Shown here: piece after piece, positions 43,579-53,734 of the stretch
Layout: every line of letters starts with the position of its first letter
Position numbering within the stretch: position 1 is the first letter of the stretch
DNA from: Myroides sp. NP-2
GTDB taxonomy: Bacteria; Bacteroidota; Bacteroidia; Flavobacteriales; Flavobacteriaceae
Direction of reading: 5' to 3'
Assembly (NCBI RefSeq): GCF_014145665.1
Contig: NZ_JACHTD010000009.1
Span: forward strand, 62,001 to 126,000
DNA length: 64,000 nucleotides
Made by a program: the position numbers and the translations under genes
Notes under the pieces: generated by a model
The model's database searches: none
What the model saw: only the letters and a program-made list of their open reading frames with translations
Told to the model about the DNA's origin: nothing

Positions 43579-44889
43579 TCATTTCCCATCTCCATTCAAC
43601 ACACTCACCAAGCGTTCAGTCAATCGCTTGCGACCAAAATACTGTAAGCCCATGGCGTGTACTCGGAGTTGATTGTTTTGATACTGTTCAAAATATTGCA
43701 GTAAGATTTCACTAATTTTATCTTTCTCACTGTATAAGGCATTGCGTCCTACATTGGTTTGTTGCACTATTTCAAAGAAGTCAGACTCCTCCGGTCCAAT
43801 GGCTAAAATCGGACGTTCTGCGGCCATATACTCAAACAGTTTTCCTGGAATAATCGCTTTGGTATCATCGGAGTCAATTTCAACAAGCAACAACACTTGA
43901 GACGCGCGCATTTGCCTCAATGCTTCTTCATTGTCGACATAGCCTCTGTTATCAGTACATTCCAACAGTTTAAATTCTGCCAAGGTATGGAGTATTTCAT
44001 CGCTAATCTTTCCGATTAGCTTAAGCTCAAATGCGGCTTTAAATGCTTTGTTCTCCCTTCTCAACTCACTAATTGCTTTCCACAAAACACGTGGGTTGCG
44101 ATTAGAGAGAAATGAGCCGATATGGGCTAAAGTAAATTTTTCATCCAGTGGAATTTTTCCTAAATGTGCCACATCATATCCATTGGTGATAATCGCAATG
44201 GGCTTTGCTGTTTTAGTTCTAAATTCTTTACTCGTTGTCTTACTCGTTACAATTAGTTGATCTGCAGTTGTAAGCACTTCTTTTTCTAGCGCTAAATGCT
44301 TTTCTTTTGCTTTATGCGATAGTTTAAGTTCTTTATGATAACCTATTGTCGTCCAAGGATCTCTAAAGTCAGCCACCCACTTGATTTTTCTTTTTTTCTT
44401 CAAGCCCAATCCAATTAAATGGATGCTATGAGGAGGGCCTGTGGTGATGATGGTTTCGATCTCAGGGTGTTGTTCTAAATAGGTGTTGAGGTAATCGATG
44501 GAGGGTTTTACCCATCCAACGCGTGCATCGGGAATAAACATATTACCGCGAATCCACAGCAATAATTTATCCCATTTAGTTTGATTTCGAACTTGGGGAA
44601 TCATTCCTGAACTCATCGTTTGTGCGCGTTGTCCCATTAATTTCTTCGCTAAAGAATACGGTTCTTTGATGGTTTTGCGCAAAATCGTTACCTCTGGGCT
44701 TACCTCCTGCTCTAGTTTGGTATCAATCAAGGGATAGTTTGCCCCATCAGGTACGTATACTATTGGTTCTATATCAAAATCGGGTAAATACTTGACGAAC
44801 TTCAACCAGCGTTGAACACCTGGTCCCCCTGCAGGAGGCCAGTAATAACAAAGGATGAGTACTTTTTTCTTTTCTTTTTTCTTTTCCAT
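43579..44889 (-). CDS. Glycosyltransferase (family 4-like)
   Basis: The ATG at 44889 gives 436 residues; an upstream in-frame start would overlap the preceding gene. The N-terminus reads VLILCYYWPPAGGPGVQRWLKFVKYL, the Gly-rich start of GT-B glycosyltransferases. The C-terminal domain has GKLFEYMAAERPILAIGPEESD, with the donor-binding Glu motif. Sugar and acceptor are unknown. It lies 19 bases downstream of a large YfhO-like membrane protein gene, a pair that suggests cell-surface polysaccharide work. The heptamer repeat lies just past its stop. Confidence 0.85.
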   Translation of the reverse strand: MEKKKEKKKVLILCYYWPPAGGPGVQRWLKFVKYLPDFDIEPIVYVPDGANYPLIDTKLEQEVSPEVTILRKTIKEPYSLAKKLMGQRAQTMSSGMIPQVRNQTKWDKLLLWIRGNMFIPDARVGWVKPSIDYLNTYLEQHPEIETIITTGPPHSIHLIGLGLKKKRKIKWVADFRDPWTTIGYHKELKLSHKAKEKHLALEKEVLTTADQLIVTSKTTSKEFRTKTAKPIAIITNGYDVAHLGKIPLDEKFTLAHIGSFLSNRNPRVLWKAISELRRENKAFKAAFELKLIGKISDEILHTLAEFKLLECTDNRGYVDNEEALRQMRASQVLLLVEIDSDDTKAIIPGKLFEYMAAERPILAIGPEESDFFEIVQQTNVGRNALYSEKDKISEILLQYFEQYQNNQLRVHAMGLQYFGRKRLTERLVSVLNGDGK

Positions 44890-44908
44890 TTCAAGCAATA
44901 AATCACTT

Positions 44909-47332
44909 TTATTTTTCTTTTCTTTTTCTACATGTCCAAACGGCTCCAAGTGATAGGATTACAATCAACAAAGAGCTTGCCAAAGCAATGCGGCTACCTG
45001 TTTTTACCACTTGAGGTTCAAAGGTAAATTCAATCGTGTGCTTTCCTTCTGGAATAACTATAGCGCGCAACACATAGTCTACTGCTACAATAGGCACTTC
45101 TTTGCCATCAACCTTCGCCATCCATCCTTGTGGATAGTAAATTTCAGAAAACACAGCTAATCCTTCTTGTGCGTTTGTCGATTCATAGGTTAGCTTATTG
45201 GCTTTATAAGAAGTTAACTGAATACGAGCTAAAGAATCTACGGCATAACTATCTTTAATTGGCTGTTGAAACGCTTGTGTATTCAACACGGCGGTTGTTT
45301 TGGTGTTTATTTTACCCAAGGCCTGCATTTCTTGGTCTGCTGTTGTTACTTTTTCAACAGTAGATACAAACCATGCATTGCCATTAGCTTCGTTATTTAG
45401 CATGGCTACACTACGACCTTCTTCATCTGGTTGTATAATGTATTTTACATTCATCATATTGAAAACCGTCATCGGGTTTTGATTCAATTGATAGTCGACC
45501 AGTTGTTGGATTCTTCTCGGTTTTGCTGCGTGATATCCCCCAAGTGAATAATGGAAATAGGACGCTTTTGCGCTATTTAATCCTCCCTGAGCATCAAAGA
45601 CTCTAAAGTGAGAGGGATCGTTTAAAATTTGTTTGTCTGCTTGTGTGATTTCAAAGGGATCTTCCATTTTTCTAGCTGACACAAAAGAGGTTTCATTGAC
45701 GTACTTGCGGTCTACCATAACTAAGTCACCAACGAGTAGCACACCGATAATCACGAGGGCATACAGCTCTTTCAACTTGTCTTTTGCGAAAGCGAAAAGC
45801 ACGGCAGCGGTAGCTAGTATTAATAGAAAGGAACGCAGTAAATCGTGGGTATACATGGCCTTGCGCTCTTCAATTAATGCGCGGATAAAACCAGGACCAA
45901 TTTCTCCATATGCACTGCGATAGTAATCGTCATTTAAACCTGTAAAGGAAAGCGTTCCTTTAATTACAAATAGAAAGACCAACAAACCGCCAGCGATAAG
46001 ACTTGTTTTCTTTAAGGCATCTAGTTGTTGTTTTTGCTCGAGTTTAAAGAAGTTGTACAAGCCCAATACTGCTAGAACAGGTACACACATCTCTAGTATA
46101 ACTTGAATAGAGGAAACCGCTCTAAATTTGTTGTACAAGGGCACATAATCGATGAAGAAATTCGTCACTATTGGAAAGTTTTTTCCCCAAGACAACACCA
46201 AAGCCAATAAGGCTCCAGCTAAGAAAATATACTTGAGGTTTCGCTTTTCGGTAAACAAACCCAATACAAATAAGAAAAATACAATAGCTCCAATATAAGC
46301 AGGTGCAGCCACAATGGGTTGATCTCCCCAATACGTAGGAGCTTGCTTACTCATTTCTTTGGCTTGTTGCGGATTAGCACCAATTGAAGTAAGGTAGCGA
46401 TAGATGGCATTATCTTCCTCAAGGGTTTCGTTATTTGCACCCCCTGTTAAACGGGGAGATAGCAAGTTTAAGCTCTCAAAAATACCATAGCTATACTCTG
46501 TGATATAGTCATAGCTCATCGCATTAGAAGAGGTTTTAGGCGATCCATCTGGTTCATAGGTCAATTCACTTGCACTACGCGTACTAAACTTGGTATATTC
46601 CGCCGTTGCCATAATATTCGTTGCATTAGCCCCAATACTCAACACGGCTGATCCAACTAAAATCGCATAGGCAATACCCAAGCCTTTCCAGTCTTTTGCT
46701 TTGCCATATTGGTAGGTATAGGCTATACCTAAAATCAATAAGAACAACAGCAAGTAATAGGTCATTTGGAAGTGGTTTGCGCTAATTTCTAGAGCAGCTG
46801 CCACAACCGTTAGAATCCCTCCTACTACGTATTTCTTTCGAAACACGAGTATGACCCCTGCTACTACCATAGGCATATAAGCAATGGCGTGTGCTTTGGC
46901 GTTGTGTCCAACCCCTAAGATGATGATTAAATAAGTAGAGAATCCAAAAGCCAGCGATCCGATAAATGCCTTTAAGGGACGAATGCCCAAAACGAGAAGT
47001 AAGGCATAAAATCCGACGAAATACAAGAATAAATAGTCTGCAGGACGCGGTAAAAAACGGATGGCGCTATCTAAGTGTTTTACAAAATTATAGGGATACT
47101 TGGCACCTAACTGATAGGTCGGCATCCCTCCAAAAGCACTATTCGTCCAATAAGGCTCTTCATTAAATTCTGCTCTAAAATTGTTTTGCTCTTTTGCCAT
47201 CCCCGTATATTGTACAATATCAGACTGGTAGATAACCTTGTTCTGTAAAACGGGAGAAAAATAAAGTAAGGCTACGACGATAAAACCTACCAACACCAAG
47301 AGATGTGGTACATATTTTTTTACTGCATTCAT
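44909..47332 (-). CDS. YfhO family multi-pass membrane protein
   Basis: An 807-residue membrane protein with 12 or more helices and an acidic/periplasmic C-terminal domain (residues about 620-770) with YPQGWMAKVDGKEVPIV. It matches the YfhO family, which in Gram-positive bacteria is linked to glycosylation of wall polymers, and a GT-C type fold is likely. Visible are NSAFGGMPTYQ, a RSASELTYEP loop and SYDYITEYSYG. The glycosyltransferase gene follows. The substrate is unknown. Confidence 0.87.
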   Translation of the reverse strand: MNAVKKYVPHLLVLVGFIVVALLYFSPVLQNKVIYQSDIVQYTGMAKEQNNFRAEFNEEPYWTNSAFGGMPTYQLGAKYPYNFVKHLDSAIRFLPRPADYLFLYFVGFYALLLVLGIRPLKAFIGSLAFGFSTYLIIILGVGHNAKAHAIAYMPMVVAGVILVFRKKYVVGGILTVVAAALEISANHFQMTYYLLLFLLILGIAYTYQYGKAKDWKGLGIAYAILVGSAVLSIGANATNIMATAEYTKFSTRSASELTYEPDGSPKTSSNAMSYDYITEYSYGIFESLNLLSPRLTGGANNETLEEDNAIYRYLTSIGANPQQAKEMSKQAPTYWGDQPIVAAPAYIGAIVFFLFVLGLFTEKRNLKYIFLAGALLALVLSWGKNFPIVTNFFIDYVPLYNKFRAVSSIQVILEMCVPVLAVLGLYNFFKLEQKQQLDALKKTSLIAGGLLVFLFVIKGTLSFTGLNDDYYRSAYGEIGPGFIRALIEERKAMYTHDLLRSFLLILATAAVLFAFAKDKLKELYALVIIGVLLVGDLVMVDRKYVNETSFVSARKMEDPFEITQADKQILNDPSHFRVFDAQGGLNSAKASYFHYSLGGYHAAKPRRIQQLVDYQLNQNPMTVFNMMNVKYIIQPDEEGRSVAMLNNEANGNAWFVSTVEKVTTADQEMQALGKINTKTTAVLNTQAFQQPIKDSYAVDSLARIQLTSYKANKLTYESTNAQEGLAVFSEIYYPQGWMAKVDGKEVPIVAVDYVLRAIVIPEGKHTIEFTFEPQVVKTGSRIALASSLLIVILSLGAVWTCRKRKEK

Positions 47333-47518
47333 GCTATAAAACTACTTTGCTTTGATTGAATTCTGTTCAATTAGCTAAAGTAAGTAATTTTAAGGTTAGA
47401 TGTGTGTATTTTTTTTGAAACCTGTCCATAAATACTAGGAATATCCCTACTTGCCACAGCTTTTTTAGGTGAATAGATGAATGAGTAGAACTCCTACGCT
47501 AGGGAGATGTATAAAAAA

Positions 47519-47539
47519 AAGCTCCCTTGAGAGGAGCTT
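47519..47539 (-). terminator. Intrinsic terminator of the DUF4834 gene
   Basis: AAGCTCC pairs with GGAGCTT around 7 bases (47519-47539); a T run of about eight follows on the minus strand. The remaining 180 bases up to the YfhO-like gene hold nothing that I recognise. Confidence 0.7.
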
Positions 47540-47543
47540 GTTG

Positions 47544-47837
47544 TTATTTTGTGTCTACTTCTTCGTAATCGATATATTCGCCAACGACTTTTGTTGAGCG
47601 AGGGAATTTATCTTTCCCTGTCGATGTATTTTGATTCGTAAAATCAGGTTCTTGTTGAGATGTTCTATTTTGTTGATAAAAATCTTGCTGTTGCTGTTGA
47701 AAATTTCGTTCTACTTTCTTTGCCATTTTATAGACAAAAAGTGGAAATAAATAACGCATCGCAAATTTAAAAGCATAATAGATCACTACTATAATAACTA
47801 ATGTTCTTAAAAAACCTCCAAATGATGCTATATCCAT
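47544..47837 (-). CDS. DUF4834 family small membrane protein
   Basis: A 97-residue protein with one helix (LVIIVVIYYAFKFAMRYLFPLFVY, about residues 13-36) followed by a Gln-rich charged tail (NFQQQQQDFYQQN) and an end GEYIDYEEVDTK. This is the layout of the flavobacterial DUF4834 family, whose function is unknown. It forms a single-gene unit with its own terminator. Confidence 0.82.
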   Translation of the reverse strand: MDIASFGGFLRTLVIIVVIYYAFKFAMRYLFPLFVYKMAKKVERNFQQQQQDFYQQNRTSQQEPDFTNQNTSTGKDKFPRSTKVVGEYIDYEEVDTK

Positions 47838-47914
47838 ACTTTACCTTTTTTTCAAAAATAGCAATTTTTTCAAACATCTAGTCTTGAGAATTCTTAAATA
47901 ATTGATAAATTAAC

Positions 47915-48301
47915 CTAGTCTTTTTCTGCCTTCCAAGCTTTATAACCTCCAGCTAACTCGATGACTTGAAATCCTGCTTCTTGCATTTTTTTTGCAGCTC
48001 CTGCACTTCGTTTTCCTGATTGACAAAAGATATATACAGGTTGCGAAGAATCTAATTCTTTTATTTGTTGGTCAAAATCATCTCCTAAATAATCTAAGTT
48101 AACCGCATTAGCGATTGTGCCTTCTTGGTATTCTTTTGGTGTTCTAACGTCGACTAACTGCACTTTACGGGCTGTAATTTGCTTCTCAAAGGCAAGGGGT
48201 TGAACCAATTCTTTCTCTTTCACTTCCTGGGCAGTAACCTTAAAAAAAGAGAACATTAGTAAAGTAGCTGTTAAAAAACTATTTTTCATCGTATATTTCA
48301 T
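47915..48301 (-). CDS. Exported rhodanese-like domain protein
   Basis: A 128-residue protein with a signal peptide (SFLTATLLMFSFFKVTA, cleaved before QEV) and a rhodanese domain: VQLVDVRTPKEYQEGTI then the active-site loop YIFCQSGKRSAGA, with the catalytic Cys. Such single-domain proteins move sulfur or bind persulfides in the periplasm. A second start at 48289 (MKNSFLT) is as likely. It is divergent from hemN, with an 80-base gap. Confidence 0.88.
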   Translation of the reverse strand: MKYTMKNSFLTATLLMFSFFKVTAQEVKEKELVQPLAFEKQITARKVQLVDVRTPKEYQEGTIANAVNLDYLGDDFDQQIKELDSSQPVYIFCQSGKRSAGAAKKMQEAGFQVIELAGGYKAWKAEKD

Positions 48302-48355
48302 CTAAATATTTTTAATCAAGTGACAAATATCAGGATTAGTATTTGTTATTCCTGT

Positions 48356-48363
48356 TACATTTG
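48356..48363 (+). promoter_or_regulatory. -7 promoter element of hemN
   Basis: TACATTTG is an exact TAnnTTTG box, 17 bases before the hemN ATG at 48381. A TTTG lies only ten bases upstream, which is too near to be a -33 element. Confidence 0.45.
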
Positions 48364-48380
48364 TTACAAATATACGAAAA

Positions 48381-49742
48381 ATGGCTACCCCTCTAATTCA
48401 AAAATACAATGTACCTGGTCCTCGATATACCAGTTATCCTACTGTTCCCTATTGGGATGAGACGAGTTTTTCTCGTGATAAATGGCTAAAAAGTGTCAAA
48501 GCAACTTTTGATCAAACCAATCAAAGTGAAGGTATCAGTTTATACATTCACTTGCCGTACTGCGAGAGTTTATGTACGTTTTGTGGTTGTCACAAGCACA
48601 TCACCAAACGCCATGAAGTGGAAATTCCCTACATACAAGCCGTATTAAAAGAATGGGCGTTGTATTGTACCTTGTTAGAAGATAAGCCGCGAATCAAAGA
48701 GATTCACTTAGGCGGAGGCACACCTACATTTTTTACACCGGAACACCTACAGCTGTTAATTGAAGGAATATTAGCGCGTGCTGAAAAAGCTCCACAGTAT
48801 GAATTCAGCTTTGAAGGTCATCCAAACAACACAACAAGAGAGCATTTACAAACTTTATATACCCTTGGTTTTCGAAGAGTTAGCTTTGGTGTACAAGACT
48901 ACAATCGCGAGATACAAAAGGCCATAAATCGTAATCAAACGTTTCACGATGTTGCTAAAGTAACTCTTTGGGCCAAGGAATTGGGCTATACTTCTATTTC
49001 TCATGATATAATTTTTGGTTTGCCTTTTCAGACCATCGATCACGTGGTGGATACCATTGAGAAAACTAAGTCTTTATCCCCTGATCGCTTGGCTTTTTAC
49101 AGCTATGCTCATGTGCCATGGATCAAAGGCAATGGACAACGCGGTTTTAAAGATGAGGATGTTCCCAAAGATGAGGAAAAGAGAAAGCTTTATGAAATAG
49201 GAAAAAACCTATTGGAAGAAAAGGGATATATTGAAATTGGGATGGATCACTTCGCTTTAAAGTCGGACAGCTTGTACAAAGCGATGAATACCAATAGTAT
49301 TCACCGAAACTTCATGGGGTATACTTCATCTAAGACAGATGTAATGATCGGATTAGGTGTTTCTGCGATTAGCGACAGCTGGACTGCTTTTGCTCAAAAC
49401 GAAAAAAACATAGAAACCTACTATGCACTACTTGAAAAAAATGAAATTCCAGTAGTAAAAGGTCATATTTTAAACGAAGAAGATTTGATAATTAGAAAAC
49501 ATATCCTACATTTAATGTGTGATTTAAAAACCGATTTGTCTGACGATTTACATTTAATTGATTTCCAACCTATTTTGGAGGAATTAAAAGAAATGGAAAA
49601 CGACCAGTTGATCACCATTAACAATCACGTCATTACGGTGAACAAAGTAGGGCGTGCTTTTGTTCGCAATATATGTATGGCTTTGGATTTGCGTTTGCAA
49701 CGCAACAAACCAGACCGCGCTTTATTTTCTATGACGATTTAA
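48381..49742 (+). CDS. hemN: Oxygen-independent coproporphyrinogen III oxidase
   Basis: A 453-residue radical-SAM enzyme of haem synthesis. The 4Fe-4S cluster motif is Cys61-x3-Cys65-x2-Cys68 (YCESLCTFCGCH), preceded by the Tyr of LYIHLPY. SAM-binding GGGTPTF is near residue 112, and FSFEGHPNNTTREHL follows. The C-terminal domain carries GYTSSKTDVMIGLGVSAIS. The full HemN features, including the PGPRYTSYPT start, distinguish it from HemW. A small membrane gene follows 11 bases later on the same strand. Confidence 0.95.
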   Translation: MATPLIQKYNVPGPRYTSYPTVPYWDETSFSRDKWLKSVKATFDQTNQSEGISLYIHLPYCESLCTFCGCHKHITKRHEVEIPYIQAVLKEWALYCTLLEDKPRIKEIHLGGGTPTFFTPEHLQLLIEGILARAEKAPQYEFSFEGHPNNTTREHLQTLYTLGFRRVSFGVQDYNREIQKAINRNQTFHDVAKVTLWAKELGYTSISHDIIFGLPFQTIDHVVDTIEKTKSLSPDRLAFYSYAHVPWIKGNGQRGFKDEDVPKDEEKRKLYEIGKNLLEEKGYIEIGMDHFALKSDSLYKAMNTNSIHRNFMGYTSSKTDVMIGLGVSAISDSWTAFAQNEKNIETYYALLEKNEIPVVKGHILNEEDLIIRKHILHLMCDLKTDLSDDLHLIDFQPILEELKEMENDQLITINNHVITVNKVGRAFVRNICMALDLRLQRNKPDRALFSMTI

Positions 49743-49753
49743 TTGAACTAGCT

Positions 49754-49954
49754 ATGAATAAAAAAGTTGAAAAAATAACCACCTATCTTGTCCTTTTTCT
49801 TTTAGTCTATGGGATCTACCAACTTGACCTAGACAATCTTTGGTCCATACAGGTGAATTGGTTTTCATTCCTGGCTTTTATCATATTCTTCTGCTATTTG
49901 GTGTTTTCATTAAAGCATGCAGCAAAAAAGCAAGATATGCAAAAACAAAAATAA
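49754..49954 (+). CDS. Small two-helix membrane protein downstream of hemN
   Basis: ATG at 49754 gives 66 residues: LVLFLLVYGIYQL (about 13-25) and FSFLAFIIFFCYLVFSL (about 38-54), ending in a basic KHAAKKQDMQKQK tail. It starts 11 bases after the hemN stop and is probably co-transcribed. No family is recognised. Confidence 0.55.
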   Translation: MNKKVEKITTYLVLFLLVYGIYQLDLDNLWSIQVNWFSFLAFIIFFCYLVFSLKHAAKKQDMQKQK

Positions 49955-50016
49955 GGAACAGAAGAAGCAAAAAACAGATTGTTTTATTACTATATACAAC
50001 TGCCACTATAATTTAT

Positions 50017-50049
50017 AAAAAAAGGAGAACCATGCGTTCTCCTTTTTTT
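50017..50049. terminator. Bidirectional terminator between hemN unit and phospholipase gene
   Basis: AAAAAAAGGAGAAC pairs with GTTCTCCTTTTTTT around CATGC. T-rich ends on both strands fit termination of the rightward and leftward genes. Confidence 0.88.
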
Positions 50050-50063
50050 ATGTCATATTGTTA

Positions 50064-50981
50064 TTAATACCACTCCATTAGGGATATTCCTACCCCAATT
50101 GTTGTTTGGTTCCAATTGTAGTCAATTAGCGATTCACCATATCCATTGTTAATTACAAAGAAAGCCTTTAGGTTATTCTTAATGGGATAGGTATAGGTGA
50201 ATTCGTGAAATCCTCTATAATCTTCATTTAAACGCATATTATTTCGCATCATAAAGGTAAAAACTTGTCCGTTTCGTTGATAAGCCACTGTTAGTTCACC
50301 TTTTCCATAGTATTCTGAAATACGCGCATTGTCGTCACTTTTATTTTTCTCTTTCAGTCGCATCCAGGGTTTAACCATAATAGTCCAATCCCTATACTCC
50401 ATCCCAAGGTGAAAAACCAAGCGATTCCAGCTTCTTGAGGTTGGTTCACTCTTTCCATTGGACTGGTGATTGAAGGCTAAACCGGCCATTTTAAATTTTA
50501 GGTTGTGCAAGGACAAATCCAACGGATAGTTAAAGATGATTTCAGGTTCATAGTTCAACTCCCGAAAAGGTCTAGAAATCTTCTCATTATACGCTTGCCA
50601 ATTGGCGGTTTGCGTAAAAGCCAACCAAATATCCCCCTTGCCAAATAACAGTCCTTCCACTACTTTGGTTTTGAAACTCAACTGAAAGCGAATTTCGGTT
50701 TCATTGTAATTATTCGCAGCGGGTCTATCCATGTGCTCGCTATAGCTAAACGGCTGGTTATTGGGTCTATTAGACCAACGCCCAGGCAATACATAGATGG
50801 GTTTATAGGGAGAAATAGTAAACGTTTTTCCCTTGGCCGTTGGACCTAAATCCCATCGTTCCGACAGCGAATGAACATCCTCTTGTTCGAATAAATTATC
50901 CGTTGACGGTGTTTGCGCATAAGCGCCACAGGTAGCAATAAGGGCTAATCCTAAACATTGTCTATACTTTTTCAGTTTCAT
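50064..50981 (-). CDS. pldA: Outer-membrane phospholipase A (OMPLA)
   Basis: A 305-residue outer-membrane enzyme with a signal peptide (LIATCGAYA, cleaved before QTPS). The catalytic triad is complete and has the exact OMPLA spacing: His172 and Ser174 in FNHQSNG, and Asn186 in SRSWNR. It hydrolyses phospholipids that reach the outer leaflet when the membrane is damaged. The end IGVGISLMEWY closes the barrel. Residue 304 is Trp and 305 Tyr. It is transcribed apart from parC, 83 bases away. Confidence 0.93.
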   Translation of the reverse strand: MKLKKYRQCLGLALIATCGAYAQTPSTDNLFEQEDVHSLSERWDLGPTAKGKTFTISPYKPIYVLPGRWSNRPNNQPFSYSEHMDRPAANNYNETEIRFQLSFKTKVVEGLLFGKGDIWLAFTQTANWQAYNEKISRPFRELNYEPEIIFNYPLDLSLHNLKFKMAGLAFNHQSNGKSEPTSRSWNRLVFHLGMEYRDWTIMVKPWMRLKEKNKSDDNARISEYYGKGELTVAYQRNGQVFTFMMRNNMRLNEDYRGFHEFTYTYPIKNNLKAFFVINNGYGESLIDYNWNQTTIGVGISLMEWY

Positions 50982-51064
50982 GTACTATTCCTGTTTATTT
51001 ACGCTCTAGTATCCATCACGACGACTACCGTAGGTTATGCTTCTTTCAAAGTTGTACAATCAAT

Positions 51065-53731
51065 CTAAAACAAACTACTTTGACCATCCTCATCTACATT
51101 GACATCGGGTAGATTTTCCAAGTCGTAATTTGTTGTGTCTTCTTGCGTTTCTACCTCCTCTTCATAAGGCAAAGATTCCAAATGATCAATTTGTTTTACC
51201 TTATCTGCGGTTAGTTGATTACCTAAAGCTTTAATTCCTTTAATCGTTATAAATTGCTCTAAATCAACGATTAAGTTTTCTTTTTGCACGCCTTTTACCT
51301 TGGCAAAAACAACTTCAACTACAGGGCGATAATCTGTTGAAATCAGTTCTAATTTTGAGTTCTCGTGTTCAGAAATAAAGATGTCTTCTCTATTTTCATT
51401 TTCAATGATAAATCGCTTCACATAGTAACGCGCTTTTTCCCCATCGAAATAAATAGCAGAAATCGGTTTGTTTGGTTTCCACTTTTCTAAGACGATCATA
51501 TCTTCTTCGAAGTGTGTAGTCAATTCAGGCACCACTGTTTTTATTTTCCCACTTTGGGTAATAATCATCAGGCGATCTTCTGCTTTAAATTCGCCTAACA
51601 GCTCTCCTCTACCTTCCACGTTTAAACGTCTAACGGCTTCATCATACCATATTTTACGCGGGCGCAAGGTTGAGATTCCCTTTTCTTTCAGTTCAATCTT
51701 CTTGATGGCGTATTTAGTGACCAAATTTCCTTTGGCAATACGTCCTTTAATCAATAGATCGGCGAAATCAAGATCAAATTTCAACTTCTTAACATTGCTC
51801 AACTGTCGCAATAAAATAGTCACTACTTCTGCTTCACCATTTGGATTGGCAGAGAAATACAATACTTGTGACCCTGGATTCCCTTGCGTTAAGTCATATA
51901 CTTTATCACGAGTGATACTCATCACATTAAAGCGCTTACTATAAGACGGTCCGGATTTACCATCGCGGTAGATTAAGTTGTAGATGGTGCGTTTGTCGTT
52001 TTTGGCAAATACATCAATGTGGATGATATCTTTTCCGACAAAGCGCTTCTCTTCTACTTTGGAAATAACCATAGATCCATCGCGTAAGAAAACGATAATA
52101 TCGTCAATATCAGAACAGTCACAAACGTATTCATCTTTGCGCAGGGAAGTTCCAAAGAAACCTTCTTGTCTGTTGACGTATAATTTGGTATTTCGCAACA
52201 CCACTTTCGTTGCTTCAATGGTATCAAAGCTTCTCAACTCCGTTTTGCGCTCTTTACCTTTGCCGTATTTTTCTTTTAGGCTTGTAAAATATTTGATTGC
52301 AAAATCAACCAAGTGTTCTAAGTTGTATTTTACTTTTTCGATATCACCTTCAAGAGCTTCGATTAGCTGATTTGCTTTATCAATGTCAAAACGAGAAATA
52401 CGCTTAATTCGAATTTCTGTAAGCTTGATAATATCTTCTTGAGTAACAGCTCTTTTGAGGTTAACAATAAACGGTTTAAGTCCCTCATCAATCGCGCTGA
52501 GTACACCCTCCCATGTTTCTTCTTCCTCAATGGCACGGTAAATTCTATTTTCGATAAAAATGCGCTCTAAGGAGAGGAAGTGCCAACGTTCTTCTAACTC
52601 TTGTAGTTCGATTTCGAGTTCTTGTCGAAGCAGGTCAACGGTTTGATGCGTGGAGCGTTTCAACATTTCAGAAACTCCGATAAAGAGAGGTTTATTATCT
52701 TGAATAATACAAGCCAGTGGAGCGATTGACGTTTCACAAGCCGTAAAGGCATAGAGGGCGTCAATGGTTTTATCTGGTGATGTACCCGGCGGTAGGTGAA
52801 TTAATATTTCAACACTAGCTGCCGTATTATCTTCAATTTTTCTAATTTTCAGTTTTCCTTTCTCATTTGCTTTTAATATACTATCAATCAACGATGTTGT
52901 GGTTGTTGAGAAAGGGATTTGCGTAACGACGAGGGTATTTTTATCTAGCTGAGAAATGCGTGCGCGAACGCGAACACGGCCTCCTCTGAGTCCGTCGTTA
53001 TAAGCAGACACATCAGCAATTCCCTCGGTTGGAAAATCGGGATATAACGTAAAAGGTTTCCCTTTCAATATTTTTACTGAGGCGTCGATTAATTCATTAA
53101 AGTTGTGTGGTAAGACTTTCGTTGAGAGTCCAACCGCAATTCCCTCTGCACCTTGTGCTAAGAGCAAAGGAAACTTTACAGGGAGGTTGATTGGTTCGTT
53201 TCTACGGCCGTCGTAAGACGATTGCCATTCTGTAATTTTTGGAGAATACAGCACTTCTAGGGCGAATTTGCTCAGACGTGCTTCGATATAACGCGAAGCA
53301 GCGGCACCATCACCCGTGAGGATATTCCCCCAGTTTCCTTGCATATCGATCAACAACTCCTTTTGTCCTAGCTGTACCATGGCGTCACCAATACTCGCAT
53401 CACCGTGTGGGTGATACTGCATGGTATGTCCAACGATATTCGCTACTTTATTGTATCGACCGTCATCCAATTCTTTCATTGAGTGCATGATACGGCGTTG
53501 TACGGGTTTAAACCCATCCTCAATCGCCGGTACAGCACGTTCCAAAATTACGTACGAAGCATAGTCCAAGAACCACTCTTTGTACATACCCGTAACTTTG
53601 GTAATGGTTTCTTTTTCCTCTTCTTCTTCTTGTAACGCTGTATGATCTTCAACAAATTCCCCATTATCTAGGTTATTTGATTGGATATCGTCCTTCAAAT
53701 TATCGTCCTTCAAATTATCTTCAGTGCTCAT
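51065..53731 (-). CDS. parC: DNA topoisomerase IV subunit A
   Basis: An 888-residue type II topoisomerase subunit of the Bacteroidota GyrA/ParC-like group. The quinolone region reads YHPHGDASIGDAM, with Ala where Escherichia coli ParC has Ser80, which I take as normal for this group. The catalytic Tyr is in ASRYIEARL. A long C-terminal domain with beta-pinwheel repeats follows. It lies three bases downstream of parE, so the two subunits are made together. The second A subunit, gyrA, is at 13209-15752. Confidence 0.92.
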   Translation of the reverse strand: MSTEDNLKDDNLKDDIQSNNLDNGEFVEDHTALQEEEEEKETITKVTGMYKEWFLDYASYVILERAVPAIEDGFKPVQRRIMHSMKELDDGRYNKVANIVGHTMQYHPHGDASIGDAMVQLGQKELLIDMQGNWGNILTGDGAAASRYIEARLSKFALEVLYSPKITEWQSSYDGRRNEPINLPVKFPLLLAQGAEGIAVGLSTKVLPHNFNELIDASVKILKGKPFTLYPDFPTEGIADVSAYNDGLRGGRVRVRARISQLDKNTLVVTQIPFSTTTTSLIDSILKANEKGKLKIRKIEDNTAASVEILIHLPPGTSPDKTIDALYAFTACETSIAPLACIIQDNKPLFIGVSEMLKRSTHQTVDLLRQELEIELQELEERWHFLSLERIFIENRIYRAIEEEETWEGVLSAIDEGLKPFIVNLKRAVTQEDIIKLTEIRIKRISRFDIDKANQLIEALEGDIEKVKYNLEHLVDFAIKYFTSLKEKYGKGKERKTELRSFDTIEATKVVLRNTKLYVNRQEGFFGTSLRKDEYVCDCSDIDDIIVFLRDGSMVISKVEEKRFVGKDIIHIDVFAKNDKRTIYNLIYRDGKSGPSYSKRFNVMSITRDKVYDLTQGNPGSQVLYFSANPNGEAEVVTILLRQLSNVKKLKFDLDFADLLIKGRIAKGNLVTKYAIKKIELKEKGISTLRPRKIWYDEAVRRLNVEGRGELLGEFKAEDRLMIITQSGKIKTVVPELTTHFEEDMIVLEKWKPNKPISAIYFDGEKARYYVKRFIIENENREDIFISEHENSKLELISTDYRPVVEVVFAKVKGVQKENLIVDLEQFITIKGIKALGNQLTADKVKQIDHLESLPYEEEVETQEDTTNYDLENLPDVNVDEDGQSSLF

Positions 53732-53734
53732 AGT

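Noticed and set aside
53384-53425. ParC Ala at the Ser80-equivalent as a quinolone-resistance mutation
   Set aside because: The HGDASIGDAM segment appears to be the normal form for Bacteroidota ParC, unlike the Ile in GyrA.
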